From: Candidatus Stramentimicrobium fermentans
GTDB lineage: Bacteria > Atribacterota > Phoenicimicrobiia > Phoenicimicrobiales > Stramentimicrobiaceae
Direction: 5' to 3'
NCBI GenBank assembly: GCA_012520575.1
Contig: JAAYOB010000018.1
Span: 5,524 to 69,523, forward strand
Length of the DNA stretch: 64,000 nt
Part shown: positions 55,330 to 63,883 of the stretch, piece after piece
How the letters are laid out: each line of letters begins with the position of its first letter
How positions within the stretch are numbered: the stretch's first letter is position 1
Translations under genes and position numbers: made by a program
The notes under the pieces: model-generated
Told to the model about the DNA's origin: nothing
Seen by the model: the letters and a program-made list of their open reading frames with translations, nothing else
The model's database searches: none

Positions 55330-57119
55330 TAAATAAAGCAATTAATCAAGGGGGTTTCCATTATTATGATTGCCCACCCCTTTGACTTATTTAACTATTT
55401 AGGGGTCTTTGAGAAATAAACCCATATTATAGACTAGAATAATGAGTATGGGTAGGAATATTTATTTATCATATTGCTATAAAAATAGGTAAGATAAAAA
55501 TATTTAGTAATATTTCTATAATAATACAATACAATATTTAGTTTAATACATTTAATAGTTGACAAGAATTATCAAAATTGACAGCATTTGGGTTTGATAA
55601 ACTAATTTAGTCTAGCGATTTAAGATTGCAACTCTCAAGTAGGGGCTATGCAGTATATAATAAGAGACAAACATGTTATTTACGACTCAGAAATTAATTC
55701 AAATAGAATATTAACAGATGCTACTGTTTGGCTGTTTGTGTTTTTGATGGTAAAATTGAAAGTACAGGGTTTTATGTTTTAAAATAAAAATATCCAGACA
55801 ATACAATCAAGGGTAATGGTGGGCAATAATATGCCTGGTTTAATGAACGCTCATATTCATGGTGCGGTGTTATCTCCATTCCAACAAGGAGTTGTATATG
55901 ATTATGCTGAGTGCAATATTATGTGCAATGCGTCATTTGTGTAATGGTTGCACTACATTACGTCACAACCAATTCAGTAATCAAAATGGATTTTAATAAT
56001 GTCAAGAAGATTTTAAACGGTTATAGCAAAGTTGGAATCAGAGTTGCTTGTTCAAGTGGAATTAGTGACTTAAATATGATTAAATATAATAATAAAGAAC
56101 TTTTTAAAGCTCTCCCTCCAGAATTACAACAATACTTTAAACCAATTATATATCAGCATAAAAACCTGATACAAGAAAAGTATTTTGAGCACTTTTACTA
56201 GTTATTTAATGAATTTAATTAAAAAAGATAGAAAAATTACTTTCGGTCCTCTCTTGGTATAGGGTGCACAGATGAATTCCTATTAAAAATCAAAGAAGAA
56301 TCAGATAAAATAGGGAAAATTCCGATACTTATACATACCTTTCAGACCTTAATTCAAAAAAACTATGATAAACAAAAATATGGAAAATCTCTATTGTTTC
56401 ATTTAAAAGGTCCGGGTTTAGTTGATAGCTCTTTAGTTTTAGGGTATGCAGTTTTTCTCAGTGGAAAAGATATTCAATTATATAGCGGAAAATAATGGAT
56501 CTGTCACTCACCATGCAAGTTGTAATTTAGCAGTTAGAAATGGAATTCCCCGGTTTATTATTTACAAAAAGCAGGAGTAAATGTTGCACTAGGAATAAAT
56601 GATAAGGGGATTAATGATGATGAAGACTCTTTTATGGAAATGAGAGTGATTTACTATCTTCACAGAGTGGCCGGTTTCCATTTATCTGCATCAGAAGCTT
56701 TGACACCTTTTGATATTTTGAAAGTGGCTGCCTCGAGCGCAGCAAATAGTTAATTTTAATGGTTCAATAGGTGCTCTTAATAGGAATGAAAGCAGATCCG
56801 GCTTTATTAGGCCCCAGTCGTATTTTAGGAGATCCCTGGATGAACCCCTGTTGAATATCATTGAGATTATCATTCATAGAGCAAAGGGTTATAATGTACA
56901 TTCAGTTATGGTCAGTGGTGAGCGTGTAATTGAAAATAAAAAGTTTTGATGAAATATATATCGATTCAGTATATTAAAGAAGCTAAAGGCCAAGTTAACG
57001 AAGGCAATAGCCAAGAGCAAGTTGAATATGCTGAATATCTACGGCAAATAAAGCCCTATTGCCAAGCATGGCACAATCAATATCTTAATAAATATACTAA
57101 ATAGGAGGCAAAGATAACA
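55330..57119 (+). other. Interval between livK and the fumarase genes, mostly a pseudogene
   Basis: About 1.8 kb without an intact gene. The first 300 bases are AT-rich and include a weak hairpin near 55348-55384 (AAGGGGGT with ACCCCTT) that could end the liv transcript. From 55648 to 57104 the DNA reads as a broken amidohydrolase, listed separately. A 96-codon frame at 55911-56201 is one piece of it. Confidence 0.7.
55648..57104 (+). pseudogene. Broken amidohydrolase (SsnA/guanine deaminase-like)
   Basis: Successive plus-strand frames read MQYIIRDKHVIYDSEIN, MPGLMNAHIHGAVLSPFQQG (metal-binding HxH), SVTHHASCNLAVRNGIP, GVNVALGINDKGINDDEDSF, YYLHRVAGFHLSASEALTPF and VMVSGERVIENKKF. This is the order of motifs in the cytosine/guanine deaminase and chlorohydrolase group of amidohydrolases. 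At least five frameshifts or stops break it. It ends immediately before the AGGAGG of the fumarase alpha gene, so it was once the preceding gene of that operon. Recent decay is suggested by how readable it remains. Confidence 0.8.
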
Positions 57120-57965
57120 ATGAGAAAAATTGATGCTATAGAAATTTCAGACAAAGTGAAGAGCCTGTTTTTGGAAGCAAATTTTAATATAGGGGAGGAT
57201 GTTCTGGAGGCATTAGAAAAAGCCTTAAAAGCAGAAACATCTAAAGTGGGACAAGACGCTTTAAAGATGATTATTGAAAATAACCGCTTAGCCTCTTCTG
57301 AAGAGTTGGCAATATGCCAGGACACCGGACTGGCAGTACTGTTTGTAGAGTTAGGTCAGGAGGTCTGTGTAGTTAATGGCGACTTTACTGAAGCAATTAA
57401 TGAAGGTGTTAAAGCAGCTTATAAGGATGGCTATTTAAGAAAATCGGTAGTAGATGATCCGGTATTTGATAGGAAGAATACTACCACCAACACCCCAGCC
57501 TTTATCTACACCGACATTGTTCCTGGTGACAAGATTAAGATAACAGCCCTACCTAAAGGTTTTGGCAGTGAGAATATGAGTGCTTTAGCAATGCTCACCG
57601 CAGCTCATGGCGCTAAAGGAATAGTTGATTTCATCGTCGATACTGTTAGAAAAGCAGGTCCTAACCCTTGTCCTCCTACCGTAGTGGGAGTTGGTATTGG
57701 CGGAACAGCCGACAAAGCTATGGTAATAGCCAAAAAGGCAACAGCCCGTTCTATTGGTGAGTATAATGCTAATCCTAAGTATGCTCAGATGGAAAAGGAA
57801 GCCCTAGAAAGAATTAATAAATTGGGTATAGGTCCAGCTGGTTTAGGCGGTAATACTACATCTTTAGCAGTGCATATTAATTATCTGCCTACCCACATTG
57901 CCGGTATGCCGGTTGCGGTTAATGTCTGTTGTCATGCTGCACGTCATGCCTATGGAGAAATTTAA
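57120..57965 (+). CDS. Class I fumarase / tartrate dehydratase-type alpha subunit
   Basis: 281 residues, the Fe-S cluster-bearing N-terminal half of a two-subunit class I hydro-lyase. Cluster cysteines lie in CQDTGLAVLFVELGQ (Cys66), in GPNPCPPTVVGVGIGGTADK and near the end in VNVCCHAARH. GNTTSLAVHINYLPTHIAGM is conserved in FumA/TtdA. AGGAGG precedes the ATG. With the beta subunit it interconverts fumarate and malate; the adjacent malic enzyme and aspartase make fumarase more likely than tartrate dehydratase. Confidence 0.93.
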   Translation: MRKIDAIEISDKVKSLFLEANFNIGEDVLEALEKALKAETSKVGQDALKMIIENNRLASSEELAICQDTGLAVLFVELGQEVCVVNGDFTEAINEGVKAAYKDGYLRKSVVDDPVFDRKNTTTNTPAFIYTDIVPGDKIKITALPKGFGSENMSALAMLTAAHGAKGIVDFIVDTVRKAGPNPCPPTVVGVGIGGTADKAMVIAKKATARSIGEYNANPKYAQMEKEALERINKLGIGPAGLGGNTTSLAVHINYLPTHIAGMPVAVNVCCHAARHAYGEI

Positions 57966-58000
57966 TTTATTAAATACTTGATGGAAGGAGTTTTAGAATA

Positions 58001-58558
58001 ATGAGCCAAGAGATTAAAATCACTACCCCGCTGGATGAATCTGCGGTATTAAAGTTAAAAGCCGGTGATTCAGTGAAGATAACCGGTTATATCTATACCG
58101 GAAGAGATGCTGCCCACAAAAGACTCTTTGAATTAATTAAAGAGGGAAAAGAACTACCAATTACCTTAGAAGGGCAGATAATCTACTATGTAGGTCCTGC
58201 ACCGGCCAAGCCGGACTATGCCTGTGGACCTGCCGGTCCCACAACCAGTTACCGCATGGATTCCTATACCCCCTCTTTATTGGAGAAGGGGTTGAAAGGA
58301 ATGATCGGAAAAGGACTAAGGTCCAAAGAAATAATTGATAGCATGAAAAAAAATAAGGCTGTTTATTTTGCAGCAATCGGTGGAGCTGCCGCCCTAATTT
58401 CCCGTACCATTAAAAAATCTGAGGTTATTGCCTACCCCGATTTGGGAGCAGAGGCTATTCATCGCTACTATGTTGAGGATTTCCCTGCCATTGTCTGTAT
58501 TGATGCCTTCGGGAACGATCTTTATGAGACCGAACCCCCTAAATATAGAAAAGAATAA
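58001..58558 (+). CDS. Class I fumarase / tartrate dehydratase-type beta subunit
   Basis: 185 residues, the C-terminal swivelling half. Marks: LKAGDSVKITGYIYTGRDAAHKRL, YYVGPAPAKPDYACGPAGPTTSYRMD and AAIGGAAALISRTIKKSEVI with an end pattern VEDFPAIVCIDAFGNDLY. GGAG precedes the ATG, 35 bases after the alpha subunit. The two together make one complete hydro-lyase. Confidence 0.93.
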   Translation: MSQEIKITTPLDESAVLKLKAGDSVKITGYIYTGRDAAHKRLFELIKEGKELPITLEGQIIYYVGPAPAKPDYACGPAGPTTSYRMDSYTPSLLEKGLKGMIGKGLRSKEIIDSMKKNKAVYFAAIGGAAALISRTIKKSEVIAYPDLGAEAIHRYYVEDFPAIVCIDAFGNDLYETEPPKYRKE

Positions 58559-58597
58559 TAAAAATATTAAATATTATATTAAAGAAGGAGGCAAATT

Positions 58598-59773
58598 ATG
58601 AATATCAATGAAAAAGCCCTGAAACTGCACAGTGAAAACAGAGGTAAGATAGAGGTAGTAAGTAAGACTGAAATCAAGGACATGCAGGATCTTGCTGTAG
58701 TCTATACCCCGGGAGTAGCTGAACCCTGCCGCAAAATCCATCAGAATAGAGATGATGTCTACACCTATACTACCAAAGGTAATATGGTAGCTGTAGTATC
58801 TGATGGCACAGCAATACTGGGACTGGGTGATATAGGACCTGAAGCCGCTATTCCGGTTATGGAAGGAAAAGCCGTACTATTTAAGTATTTTGCCGGAGTA
58901 GATGCCTTTCCCATTTGTTTAGATACCAAGGATACCGAAGAGATAATAAAAGCCGTTACCCAGATTGCCCCGGTATTCGGCGGAATCAACTTAGAGGACA
59001 TCAGTGCTCCCCGCTGTTTTGAAATAGAAAAGAGATTAAAGGAAACTCTTGATATCCCGGTCTTCCATGATGACCAGCATGGTACAGCAGTAGTAGTTCT
59101 CTCCGGGTTAATCAATGCCCTCAAAGTTGCTAAAAAGAAGATGGAAGAAGCAAAGATAGTGGTAAATGGTGCCGGTGCTGCCTCCATCGCTGTTACTAAA
59201 TTTCTATTCTCTGCCGGTGCAGAGCATGTCATTCTCTGTGACTCCAAGGGTGCTATCTATGAGGGACGTAGTGAAAATATGAACTCAGCCAAAGAGGAGA
59301 TGGCAAAAATTACTAACAAAGATTTACTGAAAGGAACTTTAGCCGATGCCTTAGTAGGTGCTGATGTGTTTATAGGATTATCCGGTCCTAATTTGGTTAC
59401 CAAAGAGATGGTAAAGACTATGGCGCATGATCCCATCATCTTTGCCATGGCTAACCCCATTCCGGAAATATTGCCTGATGAAGCCAAAGCCGGTGGTGCC
59501 CGTATCATCGCTACCGGCCGGTCTGACTTTCCCAACCAGGTGAACAACTGTCTCGGATTTCCAGCACTCTTTAAAGGTGCCCTGCAAGTGAGAGCATCTG
59601 AAATCAATGAAGAGATGAAATTAGCAGCAGCCCATGCCATTGCCTCCGTTATTCCGGATAGTGAATTAAGTGAGAATAACATTATTCCCAATGTCTTTCA
59701 TCCTGAGGTGATGAAGAAAGAGGCAGAAGCAGTAGCTCAGGCAGCACGTGATACCGGAGTAGCTAGAATATAA
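58598..59773 (+). CDS. NAD(P)-dependent malic enzyme
   Basis: 391 residues, the short bacterial form without a phosphotransacetylase tail. It decarboxylates malate to pyruvate. Catalytic tyrosine lies in AVVYTPGVAEPC, the lysine in EGKAVLFKYFAGVDAFPI, metal ligands in NLEDISAPRCFEIE and FHDDQHGTAVV, and the Rossmann loop is VVNGAGAASIAVTKFL. AAGGAGG precedes the ATG. Directly after the fumarase genes, it completes fumarate to malate to pyruvate. Confidence 0.94.
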   Translation: MNINEKALKLHSENRGKIEVVSKTEIKDMQDLAVVYTPGVAEPCRKIHQNRDDVYTYTTKGNMVAVVSDGTAILGLGDIGPEAAIPVMEGKAVLFKYFAGVDAFPICLDTKDTEEIIKAVTQIAPVFGGINLEDISAPRCFEIEKRLKETLDIPVFHDDQHGTAVVVLSGLINALKVAKKKMEEAKIVVNGAGAASIAVTKFLFSAGAEHVILCDSKGAIYEGRSENMNSAKEEMAKITNKDLLKGTLADALVGADVFIGLSGPNLVTKEMVKTMAHDPIIFAMANPIPEILPDEAKAGGARIIATGRSDFPNQVNNCLGFPALFKGALQVRASEINEEMKLAAAHAIASVIPDSELSENNIIPNVFHPEVMKKEAEAVAQAARDTGVARI

Positions 59774-59797
59774 GGATACAGGTTTGAATCAACAAAT

Positions 59798-59828
59798 AAT
59801 CCCCACCTTTAAGGGGAGGGTGGGGATT
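59798..59828 (+). terminator. Hairpin after malic enzyme
   Basis: AATCCCCACC (59798-59807) pairs with GGTGGGGATT (59819-59828). The stem is GC-rich and stable but only a weak T-rich stretch follows about seven bases later, so it may protect mRNA ends or give partial termination before aspA. Confidence 0.55.
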
Positions 59829-59948
59829 ACAATCTGTTTTGGATTACTTAAACAGTCTTATTTTGGTATCCAGTCTAATTAATATTACACTGCACGGATT
59901 GAGTTTCTAAAAATATAGAATTATAACAATAGAATTAAGGAGATAAAA

Positions 59949-61370
59949 ATGGCAAACTATCGTATTGAAGAAGATTTATTGGGTAAAAAGGAAGTACCTA
60001 AAGAAGCCTATTATGGTATACAGACTTTAAGAGCTCGAGAAAATTTTCATCTCACCGGTCTGAAAATGGATAAAGATTTTATTAAAGCTTTAGGAATAGT
60101 TAAGAAAGCTGCAGCAAAGGCTAATATGGATGTTGGTCTTCTTGATGAAAAACGGGCAAAAGCCATTATAGAAGCTTCTCAAGAGGTAATTGATGGTAAA
60201 CTGAACGATGAGTTTGTGCTCGATGTGATTCAAGGCGGGGCGGGAACTTCCAATAATATGAATGCCAATGAGGTAATTGCTAACAGAGCTATTGAACTTT
60301 ACGGAGAAGGAGAAAGAGGAGATACTTCTGTTATATCTTCTTTAACCCATGTCAATATGGCGCAATCAACCAATGATGCTGTTCCCACAGCCATCAAGAT
60401 TGCACTTCTCATCAAATCGAAGGGTTTATTAGATGCTACCGATAAATTGGCAAAATCTTTTAGAGTAAAAGCTAAAGAATTTGACCATGTTTTAAAGATG
60501 GGGCGAACTCATCTGCAAGATGCTGTTCCTATAAGATTAGGTCAAGAATTTGCCGCTCATGCTACTGCTATTGAAAGATCAAGGGAGAGAATAGCCCTAT
60601 CTATAGAAGGTTTGAAAACCATAAATATGGGTGCCACAGCAGTAGGTACTTGCCTTAATGCAGATCCTGAATATATTAAAAAAGTTGAAAAAGAGTTAAG
60701 TAGTATATCCGGTTTTGATCTGGTTGTTGCTGAGGACTTGGTAGATGCTACCCAGCATACAGATGCCTATATAGAGGCATCATCAGCAATAAAAGCTCTG
60801 GCAGTAGTACTATCAAAAGTAGCCAATGACTTTAGGTTGATGGCTTCCGGACCAAGGGCAGGAATATTTGAAATTAGATTACCTGAAGTTCAGCCCGGTT
60901 CTTCTATTATGCCCGGAAAAGTAAATCCGGTCATTTTAGAGGCAACTAACCAAGTTGCTTTCCAGATAATGGGTAATGACCTGACTGTAAACTTGGCCGC
61001 TGAGGCAGGTCAGCTGGAATTGAATGTGATGGAGCCGGTGTTAGCTTTCAATTTAATGCAGAGTTTCGATCTTATAACTAATGTTCAGAATATGCTTAGA
61101 GAAAAATGTATAGACGGCATTATAGCCAATGTAGAAAGATGCAAGGAATTAGTAGAAAAAAGTATTGGCACGTTAACAGCTTTAAATCCCCATATCGGAT
61201 ATGAACAGACTTGTCTGGTTGCCAGAGAAGCATTTCTGAAAGATAAGAGTGTCAGAGAAGTAGTTTTAGAGCATAAAATAATTAGCGAAGATAAGCTAAA
61301 CAGGATACTCGACCCTTATGAAATGACCAACCCAGGTATCGCCGGAAAAGAATTGTTAGAGCATAAGTAA
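59949..61370 (+). CDS. aspA: Aspartate ammonia-lyase (aspartase)
   Basis: 473 residues of the aspartase/class II fumarase superfamily. It removes ammonia from aspartate to give fumarate. Marks: YRIEEDLLGKKEVPKEAYYG at the start, GGAGTSNNMNANEVIANRA, MAQSTNDAVPTAIK, GRTHLQDAVPIRLGQEF and the mobile catalytic loop GSSIMPGKVNPVI. Aspartase is favoured over class II fumarase by the N-terminal pattern and because a class I fumarase is already encoded next door. A GGAG precedes the ATG. Confidence 0.9.
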   Translation: MANYRIEEDLLGKKEVPKEAYYGIQTLRARENFHLTGLKMDKDFIKALGIVKKAAAKANMDVGLLDEKRAKAIIEASQEVIDGKLNDEFVLDVIQGGAGTSNNMNANEVIANRAIELYGEGERGDTSVISSLTHVNMAQSTNDAVPTAIKIALLIKSKGLLDATDKLAKSFRVKAKEFDHVLKMGRTHLQDAVPIRLGQEFAAHATAIERSRERIALSIEGLKTINMGATAVGTCLNADPEYIKKVEKELSSISGFDLVVAEDLVDATQHTDAYIEASSAIKALAVVLSKVANDFRLMASGPRAGIFEIRLPEVQPGSSIMPGKVNPVILEATNQVAFQIMGNDLTVNLAAEAGQLELNVMEPVLAFNLMQSFDLITNVQNMLREKCIDGIIANVERCKELVEKSIGTLTALNPHIGYEQTCLVAREAFLKDKSVREVVLEHKIISEDKLNRILDPYEMTNPGIAGKELLEHK

Positions 61371-61442
61371 GTTGTTCAAATATTAATATAATAGTTATAA
61401 AAGCTATAGACATACTCTTTGTTAAACACAGGAGGAAAGATA

Positions 61443-62822
61443 TTGGATAATTTTGACCTGGCTATTAATTTTGGCGATGTGTTTTTGAATGGTGAGTTAG
61501 TGAATTGTAATATTGGTATCAAAGGCGGAAAGATTGCAGCATTAAGTAAAGATGTTTTAAATGGGGAAAAGGTCATTGATGCAAAAGGTAAAACTGTTTT
61601 ACCCGGCACGGTAGACCCTCATGTTCACATCAGAGTCCCGGGTAATGAATACCGGGAGACATTTCTAACCGGAACAGAAGAGGCTGCTTTAGGTGGTGTT
61701 ACTACTGTACTGGAAATGCCCATTTCTTCCCCACCACCTTATTCACTGGAAATAGTAGAAAACCGGATGTCTATTGCAGCAAATGAGGTGGTAGTGGATA
61801 TTGCCTTTTTCGGTGCGGCTGGTACAGACCAAAAGGATTGCATTATCCCCTGTTCTAAATCCGGCATAGCTGCCTTTAAAACATTTTTACATGAAGCACC
61901 TGAAGGAAGGGAAAAAGAGTTTATAGGACTGACTGCCCCTGATACCGGTGACCAGTATGAACTGATGGAAATTTTGGCTGAGACAGGGCTTATCACTGCT
62001 TTTCATGCTGAAAATAATGACATGATTAAAAAGAATATCGCCCGCCTTAGAAAAGAGGGAAAGACCTCTCCAATTTATCATGAAAGGTCTCGGCCCCCTG
62101 TGGTAGAGATTGAAACCACTGCAAAAATATTACTGTTTGCGGAAAAGACCGGGGCAAAGGTAGAAATTGCCCATATCAGTACACCGGAGGCGGCTCTATT
62201 AGTGCAAGATGCAAAGGATAAAGGGGTATACGCCATTGCCGAAACCTGTCCTCACTACTTATTCTTAAATGAAGAGAATCTTATTAAGCATGGTTCTTTC
62301 GCCAAATGTAACCCGCCAGTCAGAAGTGAAGAGCAGCGAGAAGGGATGTGGGAATTACTAAGAGCGGGATTTTTTGATATAGTGGGAAGTGACCATGCTC
62401 CCTACACTAAAGAAGAGAAAGAAAAGGGTAACGGAGATATCTTCGTACCCCCAGCCGGTTTCCCGGGGCTTTCTACCAGACTGCCCCTAATGTTTACCGC
62501 AGTTAAAGAGGGTAAGATAGACCTGGCTCTGATGGTAGAGTTAATATGTGAAAACCCGGCTCGTATCTTCGGATTGTATCCGCAAAAGGGCGTGATTCTG
62601 CCCGGTTGTGATGCGGACCTGATTATTATTGATCCTGACAAAAAAGGAAAGATAGACAAGAACAAGATGTTTACTAAGTGCCGGGATAGCGCCTTGGTCT
62701 ATGATGGCTGGGAAGTTTACGGGCAACCGGAACAGACTATTGTCAGAGGGGAAGTTGTTTATGAACATGGTGCAATAAAGGTCAAACCGGGGTATGGCAG
62801 GATTATCAAAGTAGTACACTAA
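61443..62822 (+). CDS. Dihydroorotase/allantoinase-like cyclic amidohydrolase
   Basis: About 459 residues. Metal-site motifs: DPHVHIRVPGNEYRETFLTG, the lysine to be carboxylated in AAFKTFLHEA, FHAEN, EIAHIST and the catalytic aspartate in VGSDHAPYTKEEKE. The opening of the metal motif is dihydroorotase-like, while the lysine position and GGVTTVLEMPISSPP are closer to allantoinase/hydantoinase. The start is TTG at 61443 with AGGAGG seven bases upstream; an in-frame TTG at 61419 precedes that site. It follows aspartase by 70 bases and should open a cyclic ureide such as dihydroorotate, allantoin or a hydantoin. Confidence 0.88.
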   Translation: MDNFDLAINFGDVFLNGELVNCNIGIKGGKIAALSKDVLNGEKVIDAKGKTVLPGTVDPHVHIRVPGNEYRETFLTGTEEAALGGVTTVLEMPISSPPPYSLEIVENRMSIAANEVVVDIAFFGAAGTDQKDCIIPCSKSGIAAFKTFLHEAPEGREKEFIGLTAPDTGDQYELMEILAETGLITAFHAENNDMIKKNIARLRKEGKTSPIYHERSRPPVVEIETTAKILLFAEKTGAKVEIAHISTPEAALLVQDAKDKGVYAIAETCPHYLFLNEENLIKHGSFAKCNPPVRSEEQREGMWELLRAGFFDIVGSDHAPYTKEEKEKGNGDIFVPPAGFPGLSTRLPLMFTAVKEGKIDLALMVELICENPARIFGLYPQKGVILPGCDADLIIIDPDKKGKIDKNKMFTKCRDSALVYDGWEVYGQPEQTIVRGEVVYEHGAIKVKPGYGRIIKVVH

Positions 62823-62833
62823 TTGGTCTAACC

Positions 62834-62881
62834 AAACTAACAGTTTACTGATTTAGATTAACAGTAAATAAAGGTTAGTTT
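62834..62881. terminator. Hairpin terminator after the amidohydrolase
   Basis: AAACTAAC (62834-62841) pairs with GTTAGTTT (62874-62881), with an inner helix AGTTTACTG / CAGTAAAT. T-rich on the 3' side and A-rich on the 5' side, so it may serve both the amidohydrolase and the convergent genes on the right. Confidence 0.7.
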
Positions 62882-62891
62882 TCAATTACAT

Positions 62892-63107
62892 TCAATGATA
62901 TTGGGGATTAATCTTTTCTTTTTTTGGTGAAAGGAGAACCGATATACCAAACCCTAAAGGGTAGACTATAGCGATAGACGAACCTGCCGGCAAGTCCGGG
63001 AAGAAAGAGAGCAAAAGACCGGTTAAAGAGAAGAGTATTCCGAAAAGAGGGGAGAAGATTAGTATCTTTTCACCCTCTATAGATAGTATTAACATCTGTT
63101 GTTTCAA
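62892..63107 (-). pseudogene. C-terminal stump of a metal ABC transporter permease (ZnuB-like)
   Basis: 71 codons holding only two hydrophobic segments. LFGILFSLTGLLLSFFPDLP and AGSSIAIVYPLGFGI match the end of ABC-3 type zinc/manganese permeases (SYYLDLPSGATIV-like). The other six or so helices are missing, so a deletion removed the 5' part. It begins eight bases after the FmdE gene stop, with TTG or an internal ATG at 63095 as nominal start. Confidence 0.6.
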
Positions 63108-63115
63108 TTATGTTA

Positions 63116-63565
63116 TTAGGGTACTTCACTCTCTACCCTATAGTCGAACAACTCACTATCGCTCATACCCAGTATTCTATCAGCTAAACTCTCGCCACTA
63201 TTTTTTTTGAAATCCAGCAATTGGTATATTTTCGGCTTTAAGGAAGCTATCATCGTTTTGTGATTTGTTTTAGACTTAATAAGTACTTTGATAGGAATAG
63301 GATTATTCTTTACCATGATGTTCCCCTTTCCTAAGGTGCACCCTGTCGATATTTGTAATCCGTCAATTAAACAGGACATAGGGGTACGATATTCTAATTC
63401 AATCTCAGCAGTAAGATCAAAATATCCCTTCGCCTCTAACTGGTCTAACGCCAGCAATCCCATTCTGATACCTAAATTGAGGTAAGGACCGGCATGCCCA
63501 TGTAACTTTATACCACGTTCTACTATATCATTGATATTATTGCGTTCCGCATTAAGTTTAATCAT
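63116..63565 (-). CDS. FmdE domain protein
   Basis: 149 residues. The formylmethanofuran dehydrogenase subunit E-like fold is seen in IKLHGHAGPYLNLGIRMG and MSCLIDGLQISTGCTLGKGN. The usual HGHxCPG motif has lost its cysteine (HGHAGP), although SCLIDG and GCTLGKGN keep theirs. GGGGAGAGG stands eight bases before the ATG. In other genomes such proteins sit beside metal ABC transporters, and a permease stump follows here, so a metal-handling link is likely. The biochemical role is not established. Confidence 0.82.
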   Translation of the reverse strand: MIKLNAERNNINDIVERGIKLHGHAGPYLNLGIRMGLLALDQLEAKGYFDLTAEIELEYRTPMSCLIDGLQISTGCTLGKGNIMVKNNPIPIKVLIKSKTNHKTMIASLKPKIYQLLDFKKNSGESLADRILGMSDSELFDYRVESEVP

Positions 63566-63883
63566 CTATTGTGCCTCTCCCCAGTACTTTAAATATTTGT
63601 TCTGCATCATAAATAAGCATATCAGCAAAGGTTTCAGTTAAACTCCTCCTTAGATACATCTTGTGTTACAAATTTTAAAAAAAATAATACCATTAAATAC
63701 ATTTAAATGCTATCATAGAATTGAAAAATGTCAAGGCAATTAAGGCAGTTTTTAACGGCTTATTATTCGCTATGATTATGTAACATGTTTAATCAATAGT
63801 CTCTACCAGAATTATCTCAAAGAAATTTTAATCCACTAGGAGCTCCCCACCCGTAAGGGTGCGAGGTGTCTGTATAAACAAGT
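63566..63883 (-). other. Intergenic region upstream of the FmdE gene
   Basis: About 320 bases. On the minus strand a 33-codon frame (63659-63558, with ETFADMLIYDAEQIFKVLGR) overlaps the FmdE start by eight bases; it may be a leader peptide or the 3' end of a lost gene. A small CACCC/GGGTG hairpin lies near 63850 behind the cut-off gene on the right. Nothing else recognised. Confidence 0.45.
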
